A stretch of 64,000 nt of DNA, taken from the NCBI RefSeq assembly GCF_003253745.1, contig NZ_MZXV01000013.1, positions 992,001 to 1,056,000 on the forward strand, in the 5' to 3' direction. The first letter of the stretch is position 1. Every line of letters begins with the position of its first letter. The stretch is from Mesorhizobium kowhaii (GTDB lineage Bacteria; Pseudomonadota; Alphaproteobacteria; Rhizobiales; Rhizobiaceae). A program made the translations under genes and the position numbers. Positions 25,166 through 32,512 of this stretch are shown here, piece by piece. The notes under the pieces are model-generated. The model saw only the letters and a list, made by a program, of their open reading frames with translations, did not search any database and was not told the origin of the DNA.

Positions 25166-25609
25166 ATGCCGAGCACCCGTGTTCCGGCGGCCGGCGAAGC
25201 TGTGCCTGCCACCGAGGTAATGCCCATCCTGGGGAGATTTTCCCGCCGCGCCCTGCTTGGCGTCATTGCATCTGTCCCGACCCTAATGGCGGCTACAGCG
25301 GCTTCCGGCTCTACCACACCGGAAACCATCGACGACCCGCTTCTCGATGCCGTCCGTGCTTTCCGCGCTGGCATGGCCGACTACAACGTCAACTCGCCAG
25401 ACGATGACGATGAGGCCGTCGCCTATATCGAAGTGAGCTACGGGCCACCGATGGAGGTTCTGGAGGAATGGGAGCAGCCAGCAAAGACGCACGCGGGCGC
25501 CCTGGAAGCGCTCAGACTGGTCGCCGAAGAGAATAGCGCATACGAGGCGAGCCCCCTCGTCGGCCCGCTGCTTGCCGCTGCCATTGCCTATTTCGAGGTG
25601 CAGTCATGA
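25166..25609 (+). CDS. Exported hypothetical protein with Tat-like signal
   Basis: 147 residues from ATG 25166 (AAGGAG nine bases upstream; an earlier in-frame ATG at 25145 lacks one). Near residue 25, FSRRALLGVIASVPTLMAAT looks like a twin-arginine signal or anchor. The rest is acidic and helical (DAVRAFRAGMADYNVNSPDD, YEASPLVGPLLAAAIAYFEV). Small proteins of this type are common in rhizobial prophages; function unknown. First gene of the XRE-controlled pair. Confidence 0.65.
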   Translation: MPSTRVPAAGEAVPATEVMPILGRFSRRALLGVIASVPTLMAATAASGSTTPETIDDPLLDAVRAFRAGMADYNVNSPDDDDEAVAYIEVSYGPPMEVLEEWEQPAKTHAGALEALRLVAEENSAYEASPLVGPLLAAAIAYFEVQS

Positions 25610-25836
25610 AGGACTCGTTCTGGTGCGGACCTATGAAAGGCAGGGTAGCTCATTACTTGGATACCGCCGAGCGTCTGGAAAAGATCATCCCGACGGTCGA
25701 TCCGGCCAACGGGGATATGATCATCGTGTATATCACTGAGGCCTCCAGCGGCGGGCGCTCGTTCCGCATGTCGCCAGAGATGGGTGCGGACTTCCGCTGC
25801 TTATTCGACACGCTGATCCGCGCGAAGGCGAACTGA
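25606..25836 (+). CDS. Hypothetical protein, 76 residues
   Basis: Start overlaps the previous stop (ATGA), so translation is coupled. It contains VDPANGDMIIVYITEASSGG and a C-terminal helix (DFRCLFDTLIRAKAN). Soluble. Not recognised. A strong terminator follows immediately. Confidence 0.65.
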   Translation: MKDSFWCGPMKGRVAHYLDTAERLEKIIPTVDPANGDMIIVYITEASSGGRSFRMSPEMGADFRCLFDTLIRAKAN

Positions 25837-25888
25837 AATCCGAAACCGTTTCGGATTTGGCCCGCTGCCTCTGGTGGCGGGCTTTCCT
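25836..25888 (+). terminator. Double hairpin terminator
   Basis: AAATCCGAAA/TTTCGGATTT (10-bp perfect stem, CCG loop) is followed at once by GCCCGCTGCC TCT GGTGGCGGGC and TTTCCTT. Terminates the XRE-controlled pair. Confidence 0.8.
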
Positions 25889-26014
25889 TATCTTGTGGCA
25901 GAAAAGTCACGCTGCTTGAATATGCAGAGCTTCAACCTGCGCGAGCTTATTATCGAGCTAAGCGGGGCGTACCGTTATTCACGGGCAAAGGGGAGCCCGT
26001 CCTCCCGAACTAGC

Positions 26015-26045
26015 GCCCGCTGCCCTCTCAGGTGGCGGGCTTTTT
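26015..26045. terminator. Rho-independent terminator
   Basis: GCCCGCTGCC pairs with GGTGGCGGGC around a six-base loop, followed by TTTTT. Nearly the same stem as the one at 25860. It lies at the 3' end of the reverse-strand gene ending at 26028. Confidence 0.8.
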
Positions 26046-26360
26046 CAATTGCCCATCGTCGGCTTCTTTGAAGCCGCAGATCTTGCAATGGTAAGCATGG
26101 TCTGGCTCCTCCACGAAAAGGAGCCACTTGATAGCGCCGCGTTCCTGCCAACAGATTGGGCAGGAGTAATCGCTTCCGTACTTCGGCTTGTAAATTTTTA
26201 GGCGCTCGGCAGCCATATCTGACGCCTTGAGATGCTCGGACAACTCAGCCAGACTTTTGTAGGTTTCCGCGATTTGGTTTCGCAGTGTTTCTCCGTCCTC
26301 GGCTTGGGCGAGCGCTCTTTCCTTCGCGCGAACAACGAGTTTCGCAGCAAACCCTTGCAT
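26028..26360 (-). CDS. Zinc-ribbon protein with N-terminal coiled coil
   Basis: 110 residues from ATG 26360. Residues 5-60 are a charged helix (LVVRAKERALAQAEDGETLR ... ETYKSLAELSEHLKAS), followed by a zinc ribbon CPICWQERGAIKWL ... YHCKICGFKE with four cysteines. Relatives occur in many phage and chromosomal islands; function unknown. Last gene before the right attachment site. Confidence 0.7.
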   Translation of the reverse strand: MQGFAAKLVVRAKERALAQAEDGETLRNQIAETYKSLAELSEHLKASDMAAERLKIYKPKYGSDYSCPICWQERGAIKWLLFVEEPDHAYHCKICGFKEADDGQLKKPAT

Positions 26361-26508
26361 AGCAACACCTCGCGTCCGTGTCGGACCTGCCGATAGTCGC
26401 AGGAACTCCTGCGAACGCAACGGTTGCCGTTCGCCCAAATTCGCGGGGGTTTATTCGATCAATATTCGACGGAATTTGACAGAGCGCAGTTAAGCCATTG
26501 AATTTATT

Positions 26509-26561
26509 TGGTTCCCGCTCATGGGCTCGAACCACGATTCACGCCTTCAAAGGGCGCTGTC
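26509..26561. repeat. Right attachment site within tRNA-Gln
   Basis: 53 bp identical to 11764-11816. The 21 bases of tRNA beyond it (26562-26582) are original chromosome; the left copy lacks them. Confidence 0.9.
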
Positions 26562-26582
26562 CTACCATTAGACGAAGCGGGA
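26509..26582 (-). tRNA. tRNA-Gln(TTG)
   Basis: Folds completely: acceptor TCCCGCT/AGCGGGA (7 pairs), D stem GTCT/GGAC, anticodon stem GCGCC/GGCGT with loop CTTTGAA (anticodon TTG at 34-36), T stem CGTGG/CCATG with loop TTCGAGC, discriminator A, encoded CCA. The U1-A72 pair fits glutamine tRNAs. It serves as the attachment site of the 14.8-kb element, whose right end restores its 3' half. Confidence 0.95.
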
Positions 26583-26688
26583 TAATGCAACCTGCGCCGA
26601 CACCCCTAGCCGGTTCGCGCGCCGGGATCAACGCGATCCTCCTGCGATCGGCAACTGGCGATCGGCAATTGGCGGGAAGCCGTCGCCG

Positions 26689-26979
26689 TCAGGGGATACG
26701 GCCAACCGGCTCGTCGCACTTGTAGACCGGGCAGCGGCCGTCACGGGTCGGGACATAGGCCGACATCGGCACGTCGGGCCAGTCGCATTCGTTGCCGAAT
26801 TGCCTGACATAGCGGTCATAGGTGTTGGGGCCGGTGGTCAGCACCACGGCGCGGCGGCTCTGGATCAGTTGCTGGAGCTGCTGGCAGCTCATCGTGCGGG
26901 TGTCGGGCCGGGCCTCAGTGAGGCCGGTCGCGGCAAGCAGCATCGCTGCTGTCGTCAAAGCAGTTCGGTGGATGCGCAT
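26689..26979 (-). CDS. Secreted Cys-rich protein, tandem copy A
   Basis: 96 residues. Signal peptide MRIHRTALTTAAMLLAATGL then TEA, mature MSCQQLQQLIQSRRAVVLTT, NTYDRYV, NECDWPDVPMSAYVPTRDGR and CPVYKCDEP. Same family as the neighbour at 27115 (nearly identical) and, more distantly, the element-borne gene at 24534. The first copy outside the right attachment site. Function unknown; four cysteines suggest periplasmic disulfides. Confidence 0.8.
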   Translation of the reverse strand: MRIHRTALTTAAMLLAATGLTEARPDTRTMSCQQLQQLIQSRRAVVLTTGPNTYDRYVRQFGNECDWPDVPMSAYVPTRDGRCPVYKCDEPVGRIP

Positions 26980-27114
26980 GGCGGTTACCTCAGCGTTTCA
27001 AGTACCAAGCAAACGTGTCACGCGAAACTCGCACCCCGGCCGGCGGTTCCGCAACGGCGCGATCCTCCCGCGTTCGGCAACTGGCGATCGCCAATTGGCG
27101 GCAAGCCGTCGCCG

Positions 27115-27408
27115 TCAACCCGGGAGATCGCCGATCGGCTGGTCGCAGCGGTAGACCGGGCAGTGGCCGTCACGGGTCGGAACATAGGCCGACATCGGCA
27201 CCTCCGGCCAGTCGCATTCGTTGCCGAATTGCCTGACATAGCGGTCATAGGTATTGGGGCCGGTGGTCAGCACCACGGCGCGGTGGCTCTGGATCAGCTG
27301 CCGAAGCTCCTGGCAACTCATCGTGCGGGTGTCTGGCCGGGCCTCTGTGAGGGTGGTCGCGGCAAGCAGGATCGCTGCTGTCGTCAAAGCAGTTCGGCGG
27401 ATGGGCAT
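27115..27408 (-). CDS. Secreted Cys-rich protein, tandem copy B
   Basis: 97 residues, paralogue of copy A with changes mainly in the signal peptide (MPIRRTALTTAAILLAATTL) and C-terminus (RCDQPIGDLPG). Core SCQELRQLIQSHRAVVLTTG and CPVYRCD are conserved. The tandem unit includes its upstream region, so both copies should be expressed alike. Confidence 0.8.
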   Translation of the reverse strand: MPIRRTALTTAAILLAATTLTEARPDTRTMSCQELRQLIQSHRAVVLTTGPNTYDRYVRQFGNECDWPEVPMSAYVPTRDGHCPVYRCDQPIGDLPG

Positions 27409-27516
27409 GGCGGTTCCTCGGGCGTTTCACGTAGCAAGCAAGGTGTCACGCGAAACTCGCATCCCGGCCAGCGGTTCCGCAACAGCCAGTTGGCGGTCTT
27501 CTTGCGGTGCAACCAA

Positions 27517-27720
27517 ATGGCGCGTCACGCATTGCAGGGGATGGACGGCAGGAAGCCCTACGAGACACCGCAATGGCCACCCGGAGACAAGGATCGCGAA
27601 GCCATGTGCTGTTCCTTCTGCGGCGGCCGCGACCACCGCTACGAGGATTGTCCGCAACGAGATCCCGAGGCCGATCTTCCGCCTGACGCCCCGGACGACG
27701 TCACCCCCAAACAGACCTGA
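27517..27720 (+). CDS. Small protein with CCHC zinc knuckle
   Basis: 67 residues. CSFCGGRDHRYEDC is an exact CX2CX4HX4C zinc knuckle, flanked by MARHALQGMDGRKPYETPQW and an acidic Pro-rich tail (DLPPDAPDDVTPKQT). CCHC knuckles bind single-stranded nucleic acid in retroviral Gag and eukaryotic proteins and are uncommon in bacteria. No strong ribosome site; an alternative ATG lies 24 bases downstream. Function unknown. Confidence 0.55.
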   Translation: MARHALQGMDGRKPYETPQWPPGDKDREAMCCSFCGGRDHRYEDCPQRDPEADLPPDAPDDVTPKQT

Positions 27721-27874
27721 TTGCGAAGCCGGGTCCGGGCTCTTCGGCGGTTTTCTCCGGCGGCCATGGATTGTCGTGCGCCGATTGCAACCAAACGCGC
27801 CACCACGCATTGCTGGGCAGGGGTGGAATTTGTCACGCGGGCCGTAAGGGCGACGTGACGGGGAAGGTGGGGCA

Positions 27875-28951
27875 ATGGTGGAATTGGCAAGCATCGATGG
27901 TCTGATCGACACAACCGCCGACGCACGATTGGCGGCGATCGTCGATTCATCCTTCGACGCCATCATCAGCAAGGATCTGAACAGCGTCATCACCAGTTGG
28001 AACGGAGGGGCGCAGCGCATGTTCGGCTACACTGCCGAGGAGGCTGTCGGCCAATCGGTGCTGATGCTCATTCCCGATCACCTGAAGGATGAAGAGGCCG
28101 ACATCATCGGCCGGGTTCGCAATGGCGAACTCGTGGCCAGCTACGAGACGATCCGGCGCCGCAAGGATGGCGGGATCATTACCGTATCGCTGACCGTCTC
28201 GCCGATCAGAAACGCAACGGGCGAGATCATCGGCGCTTCGAAGATCGCCCGCGATATCACCGCGACCAAGGAGAGCGAGCGCCGGATCAGGCTTTTGTTG
28301 CGGGAGGTGAACCATCGTGTCAAGAACCAGTTCGCGGTGATCCTCTCGATGGTCAGGGAGACAATCAAGCGCTCGACCGATCCCGGCGAATTCGAAGAGC
28401 TCATCCGCTCCCGCATCATGGCGCTGTCGCGGTCGCACGACCTGCTGGTGAACTCGGAATGGGCGGGCGCCAGCCTCTTCGACCTCATCCAGGAGCAGCT
28501 CAAGCCGTTCAGCCACGAGGAGCAGGTATCGCTCTCCGGACCGTTGCTGACCTTGCAGCCCAACGCCGTACAAAATCTCGGCATGGCATTTCATGAGCTC
28601 GGCACCAACTCTTCCAAATATGGCGCGCTGGCGAGCGATGCCGGGCGGCTCGAGATCACCTGGCAGATCGCCACCGGTGTTTCGGGCAAGCGGGAGATCC
28701 ATCTGGTCTGGGACGAGACGATGCCGGTGCAAGCAGGCAACCGACCAGGGGGACGGCAAGACGAAAGCACGCGCAAGGGGTTCGGCACCGTCGTCCTGCA
28801 GCGGGTCGCACCGCAATCGCTGAACGGCTCGGCCGTCCTGGAGCGCAGCCCGGGCCATGTCAGCTGGTCGCTGACGGCGCCGCTGGAATCGATCATCGTT
28901 CCGCAGCTCGGCGCCGAAATGCCTGCCGCGGAGTCGTCTTTCGGCCCGTGA
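27875..28951 (+). CDS. PAS-HWE histidine kinase
   Basis: 358 residues. A PAS domain (about 15-130: IVDSSFDAIISKDLNSVITS, ending SKIARDIT) is followed by an HWE-type kinase: phosphoacceptor His147 in LLREVNHRVKNQ, N-box HELGTNSSKYGALA (Asn244) and the WxE signature HLVWDE (278-280). No membrane segments, so a soluble sensor, perhaps of light, redox or a small ligand through PAS. HWE kinases in Rhizobiales often feed the general stress response through PhyR-type regulators; none is encoded here. Confidence 0.92.
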   Translation: MVELASIDGLIDTTADARLAAIVDSSFDAIISKDLNSVITSWNGGAQRMFGYTAEEAVGQSVLMLIPDHLKDEEADIIGRVRNGELVASYETIRRRKDGGIITVSLTVSPIRNATGEIIGASKIARDITATKESERRIRLLLREVNHRVKNQFAVILSMVRETIKRSTDPGEFEELIRSRIMALSRSHDLLVNSEWAGASLFDLIQEQLKPFSHEEQVSLSGPLLTLQPNAVQNLGMAFHELGTNSSKYGALASDAGRLEITWQIATGVSGKREIHLVWDETMPVQAGNRPGGRQDESTRKGFGTVVLQRVAPQSLNGSAVLERSPGHVSWSLTAPLESIIVPQLGAEMPAAESSFGP

Positions 28952-29120
28952 GGGTCCGGCGCGGTCATTTCACCTACGGGCAAGAACCTTCGGGCGCTGC
29001 ATCGGGCTTGAACCAGCCCGGCTTCGCTGGCGGAAGCGGCCAACCTTTTTCATCGACAGGCGTTGTCCCTGTGAAGGGAAAGGTCGCCGCAGGCGGCCGT
29101 GAAAGGAAAAGGAGGCCGAG

Positions 29121-29417
29121 ATGAGAACCCTCGCCATCGTGCCATTCAGCCTGATACTGGCGCTAGCAGCGCCGGCCGCGGCACAGACGGACCAGTTGCA
29201 GGAGGCGCCGCAGACCGACAAATGCCGGGTCCAGACGGAGCAAGGCGCTAAACAGCAGCCTGCCAGCGACAATCTGACGGACACGCTCAATGACTGCGGC
29301 GGCGTGCTGAAACCGCCCGCCATCGGCGATCAGGGGATGGCCACGCCGGCCCCGGATGAAGGCAAGACACCGGTCATCAAGCCGGGCGAATTGCCGGCCC
29401 AGCCGCCGGCGCAGTAG
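29121..29417 (+). CDS. Small secreted Pro/Gln-rich protein
   Basis: 98 residues. Signal peptide MRTLAIVPFSLILALAAPAA then AAQ; mature region hydrophilic with two cysteines (DKCRVQTEQG, LNDCGGVLKPP) and a disordered C-terminus (PAPDEGKTPVIKPGELPAQP). GGAGG precedes the ATG. The pattern is common among small periplasmic rhizobial proteins. Function unknown. Confidence 0.7.
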   Translation: MRTLAIVPFSLILALAAPAAAQTDQLQEAPQTDKCRVQTEQGAKQQPASDNLTDTLNDCGGVLKPPAIGDQGMATPAPDEGKTPVIKPGELPAQPPAQ

Positions 29418-29438
29418 AAGGCGCGGCAGCCGAAACGA

Positions 29439-29684
29439 CTAGCGAACCAGCACGCCGGCATGGTTGCACAGGGCGGCGAACGCTTCCTGTGCCCGGGAGG
29501 CACCAGCCTTGTTTTCGAGCGCGGCTTCGACCTGCTCGCGCGCGGTCTGATAGAACGGGCCGCGCTCGGCCTGCGGCCAGTCGATCAGGATTTCGCTGGC
29601 ATCCTTCAGCGTGGTGATGTCGCGGATCGTGTCCGAGCCATGCGGCCTGATCCGCATCGGCGTCGACAGCATCAGCTCGGTCAT
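29439..29684 (-). CDS. DUF982 family protein
   Basis: 81 residues. RIRPHGSDTIRDITTLKDAS then EILIDWPQAERGPFYQTARE and a C-terminal helix match DUF982, a small alpha/beta family abundant in Rhizobiales, with unknown function. The ATG overlaps the stop of the frameshifted DUF982 gene upstream (ATGA), so it was probably translated by coupling. Confidence 0.75.
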   Translation of the reverse strand: MTELMLSTPMRIRPHGSDTIRDITTLKDASEILIDWPQAERGPFYQTAREQVEAALENKAGASRAQEAFAALCNHAGVLVR

Positions 29685-29895
29685 CTCCTGTTTTCCCAAT
29701 AGTGGAGGAGGTTTGCTTCGCGCGCGGCGTCGATCATCGCCCGCATTGCCTTTTCCGGCGGCGGCGCAACGCCGCTCGGTAGCATTGGCCCCGGCCCGCC
29801 GGCCAGTCGCCGAGACATTCCAGGCTCTCCCAGGCACTGCACACCACGCGCTCACGCCCGGGGGTAAATTTCAGTCTGATCGGATGGGGAAACAT
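29681..29895 (-). pseudogene. DUF982 gene disrupted by a frameshift
   Basis: ATG 29895 opens MFPHPIRLKFTPGRERVVCS, then AWESLECLGDWPAGRGQCYR and runs into RRRRKRQCGR before a stop. A different frame resumes PEKAMRAMIDAAREANLLHY, the normal DUF982 ending, and stops at the ATG of the next gene. The shift lies in the CGCCGCCGCCGG run near 29760. An in-frame TTG at 29907 is an alternative start. Confidence 0.7.
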
Positions 29896-30036
29896 CTTGT
29901 CATTCAACGGTCGTCTCCAAGGCACTGCATGTCGCCCAAAAATGCGCAGCGGTTTTGGGACAACGGCATGCGCAACAAACGCGGCGTTGGATAACGTCAG
30001 CAACAGGGCAGGGTTCCCCACCCTTGAGATCAAATT

Positions 30037-30483
30037 TCAGTCGCCTGCGACGACGTCCGACAACGGCCTCGGCGCCGGCAATTCGGCGGTGTTCGTCGTT
30101 GGCCGGTCATGCTCGAACTGCTCGGTGTCAGGCAAGGCATGCAGCCAGGTCTCGCGCCGGCTGATCCACAACTCATATTCGGGTACGAGATCATCGGTCG
30201 GCGCGACATCGAGGCTGCCGATCGTCACCTCAACCTCGTCGTCGCCGACGAAAGCGACACGGCCGCCGCAGGTCGGGCAAAAGCTGCGCGTGCCATAGGT
30301 GCTGACGATGCCTGTCGACTCGAAGGCCTCGCGCGGCCAGATGGCATAGGCCGAATAGACCGAGCCGCTGGCCTTGCGGCAGTCCTTGCAGTGGCAGAGC
30401 CCGATTCTGAGCGGCGCGCCGCTGACCGAGAACTGCACGCCGCCGCACAGGCAACTGCCGGTTCTGCGTATGGTGTCGGACAT
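30037..30483 (-). CDS. GFA (glutathione-dependent formaldehyde-activating) family protein
   Basis: 148 residues from ATG 30483, with GGAGGG upstream. Zinc-binding pattern: GSCLCGGVQF, LCHCKDCRKASGSVYSAYAI and FCPTCGGRVAF, as in the GFA/CENP-V fold. Most such proteins are of unknown substrate; Gfa itself speeds S-hydroxymethylglutathione formation. No methylotrophy gene is nearby except the distant SBP56 gene, so formaldehyde metabolism is only a possibility. Confidence 0.9.
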   Translation of the reverse strand: MSDTIRRTGSCLCGGVQFSVSGAPLRIGLCHCKDCRKASGSVYSAYAIWPREAFESTGIVSTYGTRSFCPTCGGRVAFVGDDEVEVTIGSLDVAPTDDLVPEYELWISRRETWLHALPDTEQFEHDRPTTNTAELPAPRPLSDVVAGD

Positions 30484-30625
30484 GATGCGACCCTCCATCT
30501 TGTCAGTCTGTGGCATGAACCAAAGGCATCAGCCTGGCGCTGCGGGCCGGGCGGGACAGATGCTTGTCTGAAACAGAGCCGCATCGGCTCGTCCGGGAGC
30601 CCCATCCCGATCCCATCGAATGGAC

Positions 30626-30805
30626 CTAGCCGCGGGCCGCCATATAGGCATCGAGCTTCTTGCGCGATGGTCCATAGCGCTTGATGATGGTCTGCGCCTC
30701 GCTTGGCGGAAGGCCGTATTTCCGGGCAAAGGCAGCGACCTCGTAAGGCTCCTCGCTCGAAACCAGCTTGCGGTCCTGCTTTGTCTTCGACTTGTCGTCA
30801 GCCAT
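30626..30805 (-). CDS. DUF3606 family small protein
   Basis: 59 residues from ATG 30805. MADDKSKTKQDRKLVSSEEP, then YEVAAFARKYGLPPSEAQTI and IKRYGPSRKKLDAYMAARG match DUF3606, a small helical protein frequent in Rhizobiales. Function unknown. The in-frame extension to 31003 overlaps a palindromic repeat and is rejected. Confidence 0.8.
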   Translation of the reverse strand: MADDKSKTKQDRKLVSSEEPYEVAAFARKYGLPPSEAQTIIKRYGPSRKKLDAYMAARG

Positions 30806-30931
30806 CTCAGGCCTCGCTTTCTGTTGCCGGGGAAACGCGCGGCGCCCGATTCCACGATCAACAGGACATAACACAGATCGGCGTCGCGGGTTCCATAGCC
30901 ACGACAATAACGCCGTGCCCGGCCCGCGCCG

Positions 30932-30979
30932 GCGCATCATCGCGTTCGAAAATCGATGCCGATTTTCGGGGTCATGCGC
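30932..30979. repeat. Rhizobial palindromic repeat
   Basis: CGAAAATCG ATGC CGATTTTCG is a perfect inner palindrome (30947-30968), with outer arms GCGCAT...ATGCGC. It overlaps the stop of the VOC gene, so it contributes its last codons. Confidence 0.7.
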
Positions 30980-31340
30980 GAGGTTCAAAGAGCTCGACCA
31001 CATTGCCGGACGGGTCTTCGCAAAGAATCTGCCGCCCGCCCGGGCCTTCTACGATCTCGTTGCGAAACGACACGCCGCCCTCGCGCATTGCTGCAGCCAG
31101 TGCCGGAAGATCCCTGACTTCCAGGACAATGCGGTTCCACCCGCCTGGCTCCGGGGTCCGGCCATCCGGCATTGGTCTCGCGGCAGAAGCCATTGGACCC
31201 GCCAGCCAAAGTGTGAGGTCGCCGCGCGTCAGGATTGCCATCGCCGGGCCGAATTGCTGCTGCAAGGCGAAGCCCAGATGCTTCGTATAGAACGCGATCG
31301 ACAGATCGACATCGCTGACGAGATACCGGAATGACGCCAT
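30972..31340 (-). CDS. VOC/glyoxalase-family protein
   Basis: 122 residues from ATG 31340, with GAGGAG upstream. MASFRYLVSDVDLSIAFYTK, then HLGFALQQQFGPAMAILTRG, and near the end LCEDPSGNVVELFEP: the paired beta-alpha-beta-beta-beta modules of the vicinal oxygen chelate fold, with a C-terminal metal-type Glu. May act as lyase, dioxygenase or resistance protein; substrate unknown. Convergent with nothing; the gene stops in a palindromic repeat. Confidence 0.88.
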   Translation of the reverse strand: MASFRYLVSDVDLSIAFYTKHLGFALQQQFGPAMAILTRGDLTLWLAGPMASAARPMPDGRTPEPGGWNRIVLEVRDLPALAAAMREGGVSFRNEIVEGPGGRQILCEDPSGNVVELFEPRA

Positions 31341-31625
31341 CCGCAGGCTCCTCACTCTCCATCAAGCACCGCCGGCGAGAGAAATAGCCGCCGGGACAGG
31401 CCGCGGCAAGGTCCGGGCGCTGTCGTTCGGTTCACGAGGTGGCGACGACGTCGCGCTGCCGATGTTCGTCCAGCGGGACTTGACCAGCCATCCGGAGGCG
31501 TCTTTGGAAAACCGGCTCTTGCAGGGCTTGCCGCCATCCGTGCAAAAACTTTCGCGACCGATGTCGGACCTGGCGCTGGTCGCGCGTCCTTGGGTCGGAG
31601 CCCATTGCAATCCTGGAGAACAAGC

Positions 31626-32084
31626 ATGTCGTCGCAAATCACTCAGTCGCAAATCACTCAATCGCAAATCACTCAATCGCCGTGGCAGACCGCGGCCCTT
31701 CTCATCGCCCGCCTGATCTTTGCCGCCGTGTTCCTGATGGCCGTGACCTTCAAGTTCATGGGCATGGGCGACACTGCCGGCTACATCGCCGCCGCCGGCT
31801 TTCCGTTTCCGCTGTTCCTGGCCTGGTGCGCGGCGCTCCTGGAAGCCGCCCTTGTGCTGTGCTTCCTGACCGGTGCGTTCTTCACGCCGGCAGCCCTGGT
31901 CGCCGCCGCCTACGTGCTGTTCCTCGGCATCTCCTTCCACGGACCCAGCCACTGGGCCGGCAACCAGGCCGAGTTCGGCTTCTTCATCGACCATTTTTCG
32001 TTCATGGCCGGACTGCTGTTCGCGGCCGTGCATGGCCCGGGTCGGGTGCTTTCGCTGAACCTGGGATGGCCGGGCAGGGCGTAG
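31626..32084 (+). CDS. DoxX-family membrane protein
   Basis: 152 residues from ATG 31626 (TGGAGA upstream). Four transmembrane helices: LLIARLIFAAVFLMAVTFKF, GYIAAAGFPFPLFLAWCAAL, and two more, with GFFIDHFSFMAGLL near the end. DoxX-type proteins sit in the inner membrane, sometimes with oxidoreductases in thiol or sulfur metabolism. The N-terminus has an odd QITQS repeat, coded by three copies of TCGCAAATCACTCA. Confidence 0.85.
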   Translation: MSSQITQSQITQSQITQSPWQTAALLIARLIFAAVFLMAVTFKFMGMGDTAGYIAAAGFPFPLFLAWCAALLEAALVLCFLTGAFFTPAALVAAAYVLFLGISFHGPSHWAGNQAEFGFFIDHFSFMAGLLFAAVHGPGRVLSLNLGWPGRA

Positions 32085-32096
32085 CAGGGGCTGGCC

Positions 32097-32402
32097 TCAC
32101 ATCTGGTCGTTGTAGGGCTCCTTGATCTGGCCGACCATGCGGGCGAGTTTTGAAAAGGAGGGCATGTCCGCCTCCGGCTGGCACTGATTGGCGAGTTCCA
32201 GCAGCCTTATTGGAAAGCTGACGGCGTCACGGCTTGACGCGGACATGCCTTCGGATCGCTCCTGGCTGGTTTCGCCGGCCTCGACCTTGCGCAAGGCCAG
32301 GTCTATTTCCTCCGCCGTCAGCACCCCCTTTTTAACCAGGAGGTGGTTGATCGATGCGACGGCCATCAGCAGGCCTTCGAGTTGCAGGTTGGCGACGTTC
32401 AT
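32097..32402 (-). CDS. Hypothetical protein, 101 residues
   Basis: ATG 32402 follows GGGAG by about nine bases. MNVANLQLEGLLMAVASINH then LLVKKGVLTAEEIDLALRKV (a short helical repeat) and FSKLARMVGQIKE. Small, soluble and acidic. Relatives occur in Mesorhizobium; function unknown. Confidence 0.65.
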   Translation of the reverse strand: MNVANLQLEGLLMAVASINHLLVKKGVLTAEEIDLALRKVEAGETSQERSEGMSASSRDAVSFPIRLLELANQCQPEADMPSFSKLARMVGQIKEPYNDQM

Positions 32403-32512
32403 GGCGATTTGCTCCCGTGGCTATGGTCGAAAACGCGCGAGCGGCGTTTCCGCTCCGGAGGGCGGCGTGGAACCGGTTTCGGCTGGTATGGCCGGACAGG
32501 GGACAAGATGGC

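Larger units (their letters stand above)
11764..26561. mobile_element. 14.8-kb phage-derived integrative element in tRNA-Gln
   Basis: The ends are a 53-bp exact direct repeat: 11764-11816 (a 3' tRNA fragment) and 26509-26561 (within the intact tRNA-Gln). A tyrosine recombinase sits 138 bp inside the left end. Order inside: integrase, coupled regulator-like gene, excisionase-like HTH, small genes, replication protein, terminase small and large subunits, four morphogenesis-like genes including a tail-tip-like protein, then an accessory region with GYD, zinc-ribbon, membrane and secreted proteins and an XRE repressor. No portal, major capsid, prohead protease, tape measure or lysis genes were found, so it is a satellite-like or reduced prophage. 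Confidence 0.85.
26640..27480. repeat. Tandem duplication of about 420 bp
   Basis: Sequence around 26640-27050 recurs at 27060-27470 with about 90% identity by eye, including the 'GGCAACTGGCGATCGGCAAT' noncoding leader and one secreted-protein gene per unit. A third partial copy of the promoter side ends near 27500. Confidence 0.85.

Noticed and set aside
25919..26014. Short forward frame MQSFNLRELIIE
   Set aside because: No ribosome site, and it runs through the terminator at 26015.
31362..31620. Possible gene upstream of the DoxX gene
   Set aside because: Frames on both strands lack starts and protein-like sequence.
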